A stretch of 64,000 nucleotides of DNA from Sycon ciliatum (GCF_964019385.1 NC_088655.1:12138422-12202421), one strand, 5' to 3'; positions 38,922-50,763 are shown, counted from the stretch's first letter. Notes: a model not told the origin generated them from the sequence alone. A program made the numbers and translations.

Positions 38922-40827
38922 GCAATTCAAGAAGCTCTCGACCATCATGAGCGAGGAAGAGAACTTCGCCACCTACCGTCAGTCGCTGGAGACGGCACTG
39001 GAGACTCCTCCGTGCGTGCCGTTCCTCGGCGTCTTCCTCTCCAAGGTAGTGCAGATGGAGGCGTACCAGTCTGAGCGCAGCAAGACCAGCAGCAGTGGTG
39101 GCCCGCCCAATCGTCCCGCTCGCACCAAGGTGGAGAGCCGGGACTCGACGCGTGGCGCGTGCGACACCACCGACGCCTCCGGCCAGCGGCAACAACCGGT
39201 CGCTAGCGGTCCCGTATCGCTAGCGGACACCCCTGGCAACGGCTCTACGTCGTCCGTTGCCACGCCCGGCGACCACGCAGCCAATGGCGGCGTGGCGGCG
39301 ACCCACCCGCAGCAGGGCGACTCGCACCAGACACGCAAGGACATCATTAAGTCGCGACGAATGTCCTTTGCGCAGCTCGACTGCATGGCGTTCGACGGCC
39401 GGCACGCACCTGTTAACCCGAGCAGTTTGTTTGACGGCGACGAGGATGATATAGTGCCCGGCAACGAACAATCAGACGATGATGAGGACGAGGAGGACGA
39501 GGAAGAACAGGACGAAGGAGCGGACAGCTTCAACACAACGCAGCTAGTCGCCACGTCACCGGCAGGCCCTGGCAGTCGCTGTGCGCGGCGCAGCTTCAAG
39601 GTGCCTCGCTTGACCCGCGGCAGCCTGGCCAGCCTGGGCAGTGTGCCGTCTTGCGGATCCACCTCGTCGCTCTCCAGTTCGCATTCGGGCAGCGTCACCA
39701 GCGACGGAGCACCGGCTCTGACGCCGGAGAGCATTTTCGGCCGCTCGGATAGTCAGCGGCGGCATTTCGGCGGCTCGCACAGCTGCAACGCCATCAGCAA
39801 CAACGACGCTACCAAGGAGGGAAGGTGTGCTGCGCAGGGGCCGGTGGCGCCGTCGATTCCGTCGCCTTCGCCGCGTGGCGGCCAGCGAACAGCTTGCCCG
39901 GCTGTTCGTACACCGTCGGCGGCACGGACCATCCAGAAATCCAGCCAATCATTGCACGATCTACCTCGCCGTGGCGAGCTGTGCGAAGCGGAGGAGGACG
40001 ATGGTGATGATGACCAGGATGGCACGATGAGACAGCCCGTTCCCCACAGCGTCTCCGACGACTGGCTCATCAGCTCGCCCGAAGGCCAGCTGTCTCGGCG
40101 CACCAGTAGCATTAGCATTGTGAACGCCGGCCTGTCCTCCTTCGACATCCAGTGCGTCAACATGGACCTAATGAAGAACACGGTGTGCGGCTTGCCGGCG
40201 GGGGGTACCAGCGACCTGCCTGGTGCTCTCGTCTTTGACTCTGCCAGTGATGGCAGCTCCTCTAAGCCGTCGAGTCGAGAAGACACGCCGGTCGTTGCGC
40301 GCGGCGGAGATGGCTCCAGCCCCGTCGGCTTTGCCATGCGGTCGGCCGAGAAACTCCCGTTGCTGACTCCGACCACGTCCACTAACACCACCGTGGATGT
40401 AACGCATTTCGACGAGACGGCGGCGGATGCTGCGGACGTCACTGCCGATGCGTGCGTTATTCCCGGTGACGGTGACACGATATCCTTGTGTTCCACTTCG
40501 ACTTTACCGGCCGATTCCGAGAAAGCCCCGTCACAGCAGCAGCAACGGCAACAAGACGAGGAACAGCAACCTGAGCAAACGCCCTTGCCGTCTACTGAAG
40601 GCCGAAAGGACAAAGCCGCTGCTGCTGACGACAGCGTCAGCGGGCAGCTAGTTCAGTTACGCTCGACTATTCAGGCAGAGCTGTGGCGCTACCAGCTGGC
40701 TAGTATTTATCCGTGTGGTTCGCGGTCCCCGGTCCGAGAGTATCTTCTGAACATGCCATACAAGACCGAGAAGGAAGCGTACACCCTGAGCGAAGAACTG
40801 GAGCCGCCCGCGAAGAGGCTGGTTTGA
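38922..40827 (+). CDS. RasGEF domain end with large insert, last exon
   Basis: Acceptor GTACTTTCTAG/G completes the phase-2 codon as Lys. The exon runs to TGA at 40825-40827. It begins KQFKKLSTIMSEEENFATY and VPFLGVFLSKVVQMEAY, the end of the compact CDC25 core. It then has about 519 residues (39085-40641) of Ser/Gly/Asp/Glu-rich sequence with an acidic run (DDDEDEEDEEEQDE). It closes with QLRSTIQAELWRYQLASIYP and YTLSEELEPPAKRLV. The EAYTLSEELEPP end is characteristic of the RalGDS/Rgl group of Ral exchange factors. The insert sits where other family members have the short hairpin and the 'INF-x-KR' segment, which are not seen. From 31278 the protein would have 1,130 residues. No RA/ubiquitin-like domain, PH domain or REM motif is visible, unlike full RalGDS or RalGPS. 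Confidence 0.85.
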
Positions 40828-40842
40828 GTTTTGGAACTCTTT

Positions 40843-40855
40843 CTCTGTGTGTGTG

Positions 40856-40886
<31 letters not shown>

Positions 40887-40898
40887 CTGTGTGTGTGT

Positions 40899-40961
<63 letters not shown>
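40843..40961. repeat. (GT)n microsatellite in 3' UTR
   Basis: About 115 bp of GT repeats starting 20 bp after the RasGEF stop codon, with CT interruptions. Confidence 0.9.
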
Positions 40962-40965
<4 letters not shown>

Positions 40966-41630
40966 ATACTTGCACTGTCGATGGCTCCAGTTGTGTTAAC
41001 TCTAGCGCCTTGCCAATAGGTTCCGTCGCAGTACCATAATTATCATGTTGTTTTGAGGATTTTACTGTGCGCTCAAGGCGTGCAGTCCTGGTGCGATGTC
41101 TGTCTATCAGTCTTGCTGTGCAAGCCTGCTGGCACTGTGCAGGCCAGCGATCATCGCTGCTGCTGCCGCTGCTAGTCTTTGCTTTCCCCTCTCTTTGCAG
41201 TCGAGTCTGCCTAGCTCTCGCCTCCGCTGCCTTCTTCTGGTCTGCGTGGTACTTGTTCCCCGCGTCCGTTCTGTACGCTAACTCTGCGCTAGCTTATTAG
41301 TGCTCAGGCCAACGTGATGGCCACAGATGTTGTGTAGGCTGGCTGGTCATGTTGTGTAGTTTCTTAGTTCCACAGGACTCCTGCAATCACCTAGCCGCCT
41401 GCCTTGAACATTTCCGCTCCTTTTTTTCCCACAAACGTTGCTGTGCGACTGGCCCACAACAGATATATTCCAACTTGAAATTCAAATTCGGACGGGTTGT
41501 CTTTTATTTCTTTATCGTGTATTGCATTTAGTGTGCATCTGCTCTCTTGTTGCAAGTGTCTTGTAAACATGCCCTTCTGGCTGGCCAGCCGTTTTAGTTG
41601 TAGTCCTCGTACTTTGGCTGTACGAGCGTC

Positions 41631-41663
<33 letters not shown>

Positions 41664-44090
41664 ACGCACGAGAAAACTGCTTCTCTTTCGCTCTCTGTCT
41701 GTCTGTATGTCTGTCTGTCTCTCTCTATCTCTCTCTCTCTCTCACACACACACACACGCACTTCATTTTTTGGTGCTTTTATCCAGTATATTGATAAAGC
41801 ACTTTATCAAGTATATCTGACACTCGGATCTATCTATCTATCTCGAGTAATACTCAAATCTCGAGTAACATGTGGAGTCGATTTCTGCTTGGTTTGTTAC
41901 TAGGGAAGGGGTTGCGGGATCAGCAGCGCGCGTGAGCGCATCTTTTCCCCGATGAAGTAGTAGTTCTGGTCCATCGTTTAGGGATGAATGATGGCCTGGA
42001 TGTCACCGATCCAGGTGTCCAGTTGTCTGATGGTGGCTTCGGCATGAGACTTTAGTTACAACAAATTTCCACTTGCATCCTCTCTTTTGGCTACATCATA
42101 CATGTATGCCACCAATCCTCCTGTTCAGTTCTAGTTCCATGCATGATGATGTCATGCATGGAGGTATTGTCTAGTGTGGTATGAGGAAATGTTCAAATGC
42201 ACACAGTGCTTGAACATAGACAACACCAGGTAGTATGGCCATGTGGATCCTGTCTTTGCTTGTCATTCGTGCTTTGCAAGGTTCAAAGCCGACTCCGAGG
42301 AGCTCACATTTTGCTACCACAACATTCTGGACAGTCAATAAGTGCAAAATGGATATTTACTGTATAAAGAGTACTCTTGACTGTATGTATGTATGACTGT
42401 GCCTGTGTGGTGCTATACTGTATGTAGGGGGATGGTGTATGAAAAATTTCCTGATGGTTATTGATCTTTTTTTTAGCTTATTTTGCTGGTTCAGAGCAAC
42501 AGAGTTTGTTTCTAGACCTGGTAGTTGAGATGCTGGCAGTTATGCTGATGCTGTTGCTTCCCCACCTCCACCCCTTCCAGATCCTTCTTTCATATAGACT
42601 TTCCGCCCCCAGTGGCTATGTTCACAAAACTAGCGGCAGTGTTGGACGCCGTGCACGTTTTCAAAAAATCCACAGCGCACGCACCACCGTGTCTAACGGC
42701 TTTGGCGGGAACGCAGGTGCACGATGTTCTCTACCAGTATCCCCATGGAGACTGAAGTTTTTGTCATGGAGACAGCAGATGGTATCACCTTGGTAACCAG
42801 GGCAGTACCCGTTCTCTCCTGCATCCTCCAACACCTCTGGATTCACAGCAGCTAGGCTCTGCCCTGCGACCCGGAGGCTAATTCGCACAAACATGCACAT
42901 GCTGAACAAAGGTTGAAAGGTTTTTTAAAAGGATTATCAATTTATCAAAAGATGGCCAATATTTAATAATCAGTAGAGGTGAAGGGTGAGAGCAAACCGT
43001 GGCAGAATGGAATACACAGATAGGGAGGATCGATAGAGAGAAAAGAGAAAGAGAAGCAAAAAGAAACCCGTCACAAAAATTCAGAGCCACACACTCACGC
43101 AGATCAAACTTGACAGGACACGCGAATGTTGGACAACACTAGAATTGGAGAGGACTATGCAAGCGCGTATCTCTAGGGCATAGAGATATACACGCGCAGT
43201 TTTCAGCTTAGGGCGTGTACAGACTACCGAGAACCAGGTCAAACTGTGAATGCTTACAAGCCACACTTCAGTGTTGTTAGTACGTGCTGGTTATCTTACA
43301 ATGAAGATTCCTATTGAGTGTTGCACGTAAACTTGGTTTAATCCCTGTAGCAATGCAAATGACGTTACTTCAGTAACATCTGGCGCTAGCCAGGGTTCAC
43401 ATTCGGTAATTGTTTGTTTGTGCCTGTCGCGTCGGCATGCCTGGCGCTATCCCGTACATGTCCCGTACCGTACCATGAAAGGCAGCTGGTTCTCTTCGCG
43501 AGTTCTTCTTACTTTCGTCGCTGTTATTGCAGAATGTTTGCGCCGTTCGGTACTGCAAGAATAAACTGTCCACTTGCCGATTCAGCTTTTCCTATCGATT
43601 GTAGGTATAAATTGTTGTCTCCTAGCTGTCTGGTTAAATACATGCATTAGTGAAATGTTCATGACTGTCGTGATCGACAGCAAACACCTTGCCTGACGGA
43701 TGAGCTGCAAGCGAGGAGGGCTTATTACGCCCATACTGCTTGGACGTACACCGTGTAATGTGTACATGGCTGGCGGATGAGAATACCTGTGCAATAGTGA
43801 ACAGAGACAACAAAAGGAGCCGAGGAACAATTCAAACGCATTTCAAACACATTGCAATGGAAAGCAAGACATACATGTACATGCATCTGTTTAATTCACG
43901 GTTTGCGTGGAGACTCGATTAGACCGAGTTCTCCGCATCCGAAGGACCGACCGCCACCACCCTCAAGGATCAAGGCACAGATGCAGTTCCTGAAGCGGGA
44001 ATAACGTTAATGATAATTATTGAGCCGATAATAGAATGTAGAAATAAAGAACACATGGGTACGAGTTACGAGTTACGAGCCACTAGAGAG
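40962..44090. other. Gene 3' flank, no further gene seen
   Basis: 3' UTR and intergenic sequence. (GT)n at 41630-41660, (TC)n/(CA)n at 41715-41757 and (ATCT)n at 41829-41844 are simple repeats. 42137-42161 is a small palindrome (CCATGCATGATGATGTCATGCATGG). ORFs of about 110 codons (42461-42796) show no domain. A polyadenylation site could not be assigned. Confidence 0.4.
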
Positions 44091-44348
44091 GTTACGGGTA
44101 CGATTTTCTGTGCCAAAATCCGCATGGGCGCTACGGATTTTTCGAGGCGTGCCTCATAAGATTTTTCGGCACGGAGAATCCGATGATTCTCCGTGCCGTG
44201 ACGTGTTTGTGATCGTAGCCTAGGCGATGACGGAAAACACATAAGTTCCGTACTCCGGAACATTTCACTGTTCGAAAACTCGAAAACGACGTATAAAAAT
44301 CCGTAGTGCCTCTACAGATTTTGACACGAAAAATCGTACTCCGGAACC
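44091..44348. repeat. Imperfect foldback with inner hairpin
   Basis: 44091-44140 (GTTACGGGTACGATTTTCTG...CTACGGATTTTT) is inverted at 44296-44348 with several mismatches. At its centre CGGCACGGAGAATC and its exact complement form a 14-bp stem with a 4-base loop (44167-44198). Confidence 0.6.
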
Positions 44349-44858
44349 TGTCTATTGTCACACTGCCAGTTATCGCACTTTCTGACTGGCTCTCATCTCT
44401 CGTGACAGTACGTAGTGGGAAGGGGCTCCTACCTCGCACCCATCTGTTCTTTATATTTATAACGTTAATGATGTAGAAAATCTCTTGCAGAGAATCCAGC
44501 CAAAACTTCAATAGGGAACCACAACTGCCCAACATCACCCTCAGCCGGAAGCCGAACGGACCGAGCTTTTCAGCCAGTGCCATAGAGATTTTGAAAATAT
44601 CAGAATGCAGCTATGTGTTTGCCTGAATCGGCTCAGGTGTGAGCTCGGTCTTCTATCTCGCGTCAATGTTTGTACAAGTGTGTGTTGTGTTTGTGTGTGT
44701 GTGGGGGGGGGGGGGGGGGGATGTGCCTGTGGCCATCCTCGGCTACTTTGGTTTGGCCAAAAGTTGTAAGTTTGAACTAGACTGGTCACATCTGAGAGAA
44801 AACGTTTTCATTCCAGCTCCAGAACACTGGGGCTGAGCCTGCGAGCAAGGAAGCTCTG

Positions 44859-44889
<31 letters not shown>

Positions 44890-45458
44890 ACCACCCCTGC
44901 CTCGGCATCTCATATTGCTTCGCTGGGACGCCGTGCTACCCGACACCCAGGGCTGGGTACAACGGGAGTAGATGAACACAGTGGTGTGTTTCCCCACTAA
45001 AGACACAGTATTTCCCCACTGTCTACTAATAAGGTTTGTCATAACTGATGTCATACTAATGAGGGTAGACCTGTAACGGCAACTGGCCCCCATGGCCCAC
45101 CACCATGGCTGCTGCATGTTCACATTGCGTGCACCACATGGCTTTTTGTAAAAAATAAAATAAAATAAACTATCTTTCCAGGTGTATTGTAGATGGCAGT
45201 GCTGATTCTCCCCTGGACCCCTTCTCGGTTGAGCCTGTGGTTGAATGGGACGCTCACATCCAAGAGTAGCACCTGATCATCCAGAGTATGCTTGCATGCA
45301 CTGTACAGATGCTTCGAGGTTGGTGCGGTCGTGTGTGCTATGTTGGTGCACTGCTCCTGGGATTGGACTTAACTTGCCGCCAGTGTAGTTCCTGTGGTGC
45401 GGCACCGCAACACCGCATACCAAGACCAGCGGGAGCAGTTTTTGACTGGTCTTTTATA
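44349..45458. other. No gene; long G runs
   Basis: G runs of 18 (44703-44720) and 26 (44864-44889) interrupt otherwise unremarkable sequence. No ORF with a domain. Confidence 0.45.
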
Positions 45459-45590
45459 ACAAAGAAAAGGACCAAGGAACTACAAGTTGCGCTTTAATGT
45501 CGACGAACACCACCAGTTACTTGACAATCAGCTCATGCTATAACACTGAACGACACTGACCGACATAGTTCCTTGGTCCTTTTCTTTGCT
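45459..45590. mobile_element. Small foldback element
   Basis: ACAAAGAAAAGGACCAAGGA...CTA (45459-45482) and its complement (45566-45590) flank 83 bp. Probably a MITE. Confidence 0.65.
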
Positions 45591-46097
45591 ATCAATTGAT
45601 CCTTGGTTCTCCATCCGAGTTCATCCTTTCACACTTTGTGTATGATTCGGAGGTTAGACATGACCTTTTCAACTGTGGATCGTGACCAGTTGGAGTGGTA
45701 GCCCAAACGTTGGTGCAGCCATGGCCTGAACAACCGGACTGGTCCCCCACCATTCCTACGTACAATCCAGTGATCATGCACTGATATAACTATTGTAGCC
45801 CTGCCCGCCCTGTAAATCCCTAACAATACACCGATCTGGGGTCTAAATTTCCGAAATGTTCAGCTCAGCCACCCCTTCCCCACAGGTAAATTGTAGTTCA
45901 GATGGCTAACCGTACCACACTAAAATACCCGGCTTCCGACGTCCCTGAGAGTGGTCGTCTTGACAGGCTTTCCTGTAACTTTACATGACACCCGGAGTGT
46001 GCAGCTCGGATGAAGTGCTGTCATGGCGAAATTCAGGGATCATAAAAAGCTACATCATTAATATTAACTGATGTAGGGCATACAAGCAGGATTCAAG
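45591..46097. other. No gene seen
   Basis: No repeat ends or coding signal recognised. Confidence 0.35.
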
Positions 46098-46185
46098 CAG
46101 ACCTCCTGCAGCACAACTGAAGCTCAAACCTCCTGCAGAACAACTGCAGCTCAGACCTCCTGCTGCACAACTGCAACTCAGTTAC
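46098..46185. repeat. 30-bp tandem repeat, three units
   Basis: AGACCTCCTGCAGCACAACT-GAAGCTCA is repeated three times with about 10% divergence. Confidence 0.75.
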
Positions 46186-46679
46186 TTGTAGTTGAACGCA
46201 CTGCGCCACTTCCCGCGGCATACCTGCACCAACTGTGATGTAACCCCGGAATTCCGCCATGACAGACACCCACAGGGCCTGCTCTAGACATTCAACACAG
46301 CCTGGTCAGAGTGTACCTGGTGCATGCAGGCCAGCCGGGTCAAGCTGGGTCAGATCATCCGGCAGAAAAACAACCAAAAAGCCTGCTCAAAACGCAGGAA
46401 AACAGAAAGGCGAATTTATTGCCGGAAATCGGAAATTTTAGAGAACAAGGCAAACTATCAAAGTCCGCAAACGTAGAAGGTAAACGACAATCATTACGTG
46501 AAGAATGCAAAGCAGTTCCATTGGATTCTGATTTAAAACAATTTGAAAAAAGGAACGATTACTTGAGCGGATGTCGAAAGCTAGGGTGGAGCCGAGCAGC
46601 ATGCCGATAATTCGAAGCAGTGAGTTCTTCCCTTTCAACCACGCATCGCGACCAAATCCACCGCCGCTCGTCTTCCTTT

Positions 46680-46787
46680 TGTTAGGCCCACAAGTTCATG
46701 CATTATTCATCTGGCCTGGGTAGCTACTTGCGCGCCCATGTTTACCATAGCTACCCAGGCCCTTTATATTGCGTTGTTCCTCAGTCG

Positions 46788-46865
<78 letters not shown>

Positions 46866-47971
46866 ACTCTCTCTCGAATGATTGAAGACCTTACATCAAA
46901 CTCGATTCCCTCTGTCGGCTGTTGTGAAGCTTCCAACATTGGCGCCCAACTTTTGCCAAAGCCCGCGACCCTGAGATCCTCGTGGTCTACCGCCTGGCAT
47001 TCACCCGCCACCCAATCGTCGTCCTCGTCATGTGTTCCCTCGTCGTGGGCCCTATCGTCCGTGCCAGCCGTTGGTTTGTCTTGTGATGTCCTTGTCCTGA
47101 TTGCCTGAACAAGGTAGTCCTAGTCGTTTTTCGTGCCGATTTGCAGCCATCGTCCTTGCCAGGTTGTGTGTGCGTTGTTGTTTCTTGTGTGTGCGTTTCT
47201 TTTTCTCCTTTTTTTTATTTGAACTTGCGGATTATATCATTTGTGTGTGCGTCGTTTTGTGTCTTGTGGGTCTTGGTCCGTTTGTCCCGATGATGTTGCT
47301 AACACGCCCACTCTTTCAGAGCGAGTGTGCAATTGAGGATTTGTCTCGTTAATGAAGGATTATTCGATTCTTCGCACCTCGACGGTTTTCGCCAGGTTTT
47401 CGCCTGTTCTTGTGTAGTGCTATTCTTGTTGTTTTGAGTATATGTGTGAACTTGTTGCGTGTGCGGGCAGGCGCTTCGGAAGTTGTTGTCTTCCGGGGTG
47501 CCTGTCGTTTCCTCGTCGTTGTCCTTGTCGTTCTTCTTAGATCGCCTCGCCCCAAGATTTACAACACTATACGCATGCCTTAAATGTCGATTACATTAAT
47601 TTTTATGATTGGGTTTACTACTGTTTTAACTATTTTCCTTTAAAAAAATGTCGTTCTCTCAGAAGTTATTCGCAGATAAAAGAATTTAGACACCTGTTTC
47701 TCTCTTTTTTTCTTTTCTTTTTTTTCTCCGTGAGGACGCGGGGATTCTTTTTAACGTAGGGGTGGTGTGTTAGGCCCACAAGTTCATGCATTATTCATTT
47801 GGCCTGGGTAGCTACTTGCGCGCCCATGTTTGCCATAGCTACCCAGGCCCTTTATATTGCGCTGTTCCTCAGTCGAGCTCTCTCGACTCTCTCTCGATTC
47901 TCTCTCGAATGATTGAAGACCTTACATCAAACTCGATTCCCTCCGTCGGCTGTTGTGAAGCTTCCAACACT
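46680..47971 (+). mobile_element. Non-coding LTR retrotransposon (TRIM/LARD-like)
   Basis: Direct repeats start TGTTAGGCCCACAAGTTC and end CTTCCAACA (left LTR 46680-46938, 259 bp; right LTR 47768-47971, 204 bp). A 4-bp duplication CTTT flanks them (46676-46679, 47972-47975). TGGCGCCCAAC at 46940-46950 directly after the left LTR is a typical primer-binding site, and the purine-rich AGGGGTGGTG ends next to the right LTR. The 829-bp interior lacks gag or pol. The left LTR is longer because of a (TC)n expansion (about 46791-46863). Each LTR has an inverted CCTGGGTAGCTA/TAGCTACCCAGG pair. It would need proteins from another element to move. Confidence 0.85.
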
Positions 47972-47975
47972 TTGG

Positions 47976-48840
47976 AAATGCGTCTTGCACAAAGCGCATG
48001 ACATGGATAGACTGGCATGGTCGTAGTCCAGCCAGGGTCGACCTTTCTTCCAAGAGTCTTGGAAAGCGTGAGTTCTTTTTCTCTTCGCTGCGGGCTCCAT
48101 CGTCCAAATCACCAGTCGGCTGAAAACTTGCAACTGTGTCAAAAGCTATAGCCAAAGTTACGCTTTTGACTGCCTGTCCCATCGACTTTGAATGTCCTGA
48201 CTTCCTGCTCGCCGCTGGCCAGATCGCGCTCGAACCAGCTGACCCCAGTTGATCCTAGCCGAGTTTCTGTCGCTTGTAGACTGTAGTGTGTACGGTTGCG
48301 CTAGATTTGCAACAGATATAGATGGGGTCCGCGAGTCGTAAAATACCGGTATTTTAGGAATCCATTGTCAGTTTGAGACATTTTTCAGCCGGGTCAGACT
48401 GGACCCAGTGTTATCTGTTCAGCCAGGTCGTGCAGTTCCCCAGCCGGGCGCGTGACCCGGCTGACCCGGCTCTCCAGCAGGCCCTGACCCATGCAGCCAA
48501 TTTCAGAAGCTTCTCACTCTGGGTTTCATGTAATCTTGCTAGCAAGGATATCAATCATGTCAGATATTACAGAGTGAAAACCTTTACGGAAATCCCTTAC
48601 CGAGTATGCGGCACGTTGCTTCTGCACGACCCTGGGTCTGTGATCCGGAGCATCTCGTAGGCACTAACATAACTACGCACAACGAGTTGTGGGTAGGTGC
48701 TGGAGATCCTGTTCCAGCCGCTTCGCTTCGGCGATTGCAACTCGACTGCCATTCACTCTCCCAAATTGTTGTTGAGTAGCCCAGGATGCCTGCCATTGAG
48801 ACCACTCAGTGTGAGAATGCCAAAATGAGATGATGCCCAA
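47976..48840. other. No gene seen
   Basis: TAAAATACCGGTATTTTA at 48339-48356 is an 18-bp palindrome preceded by GCGAGTCG, similar to the micro-element at 57078-57113. No coding signal. Confidence 0.4.
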
Positions 48841-49088
48841 GGGCAGGCCGTACCCCACATCCTTGTCCAAGGGCAGGCCGTACCCCACATCCTTGTCCAA
48901 CGGCAGGCCCTAACCCACATCCTTGTCCAAGGCCAGGCCATAACCCACATCCTTGTCCAAGGCCAGGTCGTACCCCGCATTCTTGTCCAAGGGCAGGCCG
49001 TACCCCACATTCTTGTCCAAGGGCAGGCCGTAACCTGCATTCTTGTCTAAGGGCAGGCTGTAACCCGCATTCTTGTCCAAGGGCAGGC
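48841..49088. repeat. 30-bp minisatellite, 8.3 copies
   Basis: Unit GGGCAGGCCGTACCCCACAT plus CCTTGTCCAA repeated eight times with point differences, then a partial unit. Since 30 is a multiple of three, all frames are open and give artificial ORFs of repeated decapeptides on the minus strand. Confidence 0.9.
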
Positions 49089-49845
49089 ATTCCTCATGAG
49101 GATGTTCTCAGACTCAATGCCACGATGCGTTATCTTCTTCCAGTGCAAGTATCGCGGACCGGCCGCGATGCATCTTTCAAGTACACAAGCGACACTCGGA
49201 TCGCAGGTATATCTGCTGGTTGCACTGCCATTCTCGTTGCCAAACTACTGTACTCGCCATTAGGTCCAGCCACGGTGCTTTCTGCGCCGATGCAGGGATG
49301 GCACAGCTTTTTCCGCTCGTCGCATTCTTCGGTTCCGAACCTTCGCAGGAACTCGTCCCTCCGTAGGACGCTTTCCTGACTGAGGATTCTGTGCAGGACT
49401 ATCGCTGCCACAGGGACGCCTTGGAATTCGATCTCATAACACATCCATCACTTCCCGTGCCCAACTGACGATGGCGGATGGCATCGGCCGCTGCCGGTCT
49501 CCCCAAGCCGAGCGGTACCCGGTAGAGCCTACGCCCAGCCATTGACGAAGATACTCGGCTGCATCCGGTCACAGTGTGAACGCTCAGCATGCGCCACAGC
49601 ATACACGAGAACAAGGAAGGCTGCATTTTCTTGCAAACAAATTGTTTCCCAGCAAGGGAAGCAGGGAAGACGTGTACTAACACCGTTTCGATAATACTAC
49701 AGCTAGTCTAGGGAGGCTCGGTATTTCGAATTTCGGAATACCTTTCGACTACCGCCAGACTGTCGTAGAGTACTGGTTTCGACAGTCGGCGGAGCAGTCG
49801 AGCTTTCGGGAAATAATTTGAGCGGAAAGAAGCAGTCGATCGAGT
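49089..49845. other. No gene seen
   Basis: Minus-strand ORFs of about 100 codons (49130-49444) show no domain; no element ends recognised. Confidence 0.35.
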
Positions 49846-49925
49846 ACCTAGTACCTAAGTCCTTGAGTCTGTACTGTGGGGATTGCCCTATCAAAATCAT
49901 GAATAAATAATAATAATAATAATAA
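49846..49925 (+). mobile_element. LINE 3' tail
   Basis: CCTTGAGTCTGTACTGTGGGGATTGCCCTA and an (AAT)n tail match the 3' UTR of the GYPVRRP LINE. The coding part is lost. Confidence 0.65.
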
Positions 49926-49968
49926 TCGAGTCGAGAACCAACTACTTTTCTGTGTCAATCAGGAAGTA

Positions 49969-50045
49969 CAGTGCTGGCAACTGAAATCCGACGCCTTGCC
50001 GGCGCGGCGCGCCGGCAAGGCGTCGGATTTCAGTTGCCAGCACTG
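49969..50045. mobile_element. Perfect 77-bp palindrome (micro-MITE)
   Basis: Two perfect 38-bp arms beginning CAGTGCTGGCAACTGAAATC surround one central base. TA flanks both ends (49967-49968, 50046-50047), and an 11-bp direct repeat ATCAGGAAGTA lies at 49958-49968 and 50049-50059. The arm belongs to the GAAATCCGAC family of TA-target MITEs. Confidence 0.85.
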
Positions 50046-50099
50046 TACATCAGGAAGTACAGTCATGAATGTTGGTAGACTATGACTACGCCGTGCTGC

Positions 50100-50262
50100 T
50101 CAGTGAAATCCGATCAAGAGAGCTAGTCCATGCCACACCGGGCACAGGGCGGCCCAGCATTGTAGACCTGTGAACACTGTCAGTGTCACTGTGGTGTGCA
50201 CTCCACTGCACTGCGACACGGCGCGAACTTGACTCAACGGGTCGGATTTGTCGTTGTTGTTC
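50100..50262. mobile_element. Decayed GAAATCCGAC-family MITE
   Basis: CAGTGAAATCCGATC at 50100 and GGGTCGGATTTGTC at 50240 are worn inverted ends of the family described at 34607 and 49969. Confidence 0.45.
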
Positions 50263-50269
50263 ATTTTAT

Positions 50270-50763
50270 TTTGCATTAGGCCACCCTTTCTTTTTTCGTT
50301 GTTTAACGTCCGCGCCCGCGTACCTTTTTGCCTCCGACCGGAAAAAAAACAAGAAAGTAGTAGTACCAATAATATGCGAAGTTGTAAATACATGATTGCC
50401 TCCCGGGCATGACTTTGTCTTGTGTTCTTTTTCTTTTTTTGTTGGCTTTTAAATATCGTACGGTGTGTGTCCTAGTAAAAATCCAGATGTAATGAATTCA
50501 TGACATGCTAACTCCATGCTATGTACCTGTTTTGTTGGATTCATCAGGCATGTGCTCCAATGTACCATCAAAGAGTGTTGTTCTATGCCTGCAAGTGCCG
50601 TTAGACCCAGAAATATTGTATCACATGCTTTACTGGTCAAAATGTTTGATTGGGGTTTCCAGTTTTTGCAATGGGCTTTTGTTTTTTTTCCGCCCTCCCG
50701 CGTACCTTTTCGCGAAAAAAAGGACGTTAAACAATGAATTAACAAAGGGTGGCCTTACATGTC
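50270..50763. mobile_element. TIR element, TAAGGCCACCCTTT ends
   Basis: CATTAGGCCACCCTTTC...GTTGTTTAACGTCC (50274-50312) is inverted at 50722-50763 (GGACGTTAAACAATG...AAAGGGTGGCCTTAC). Subterminal CGCGTACCTTTT motifs recur. About 490 bp, no transposase. Confidence 0.65.

Noticed and set aside
38979-40613. Minus-strand ORFs of 251 and 286 codons
   Set aside because: Antisense shadows of the GC-rich RasGEF last exon.
41629-41760. ORFs of Cys/Val and Ser/Leu repeats
   Set aside because: Translation of GT and TC microsatellites in the gene's 3' flank.
48806-49090. Minus-strand ORFs of repeated decapeptides as a structural protein
   Set aside because: They are produced by a 30-bp minisatellite; all frames are open because 30 is divisible by three.
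50546-50575. Minus-strand CTGATGA as hammerhead
   Set aside because: No stem II, no GAAA at the right distance. The same holds for CTGATGA matches near 35545, 35709, 37769 and 63230.
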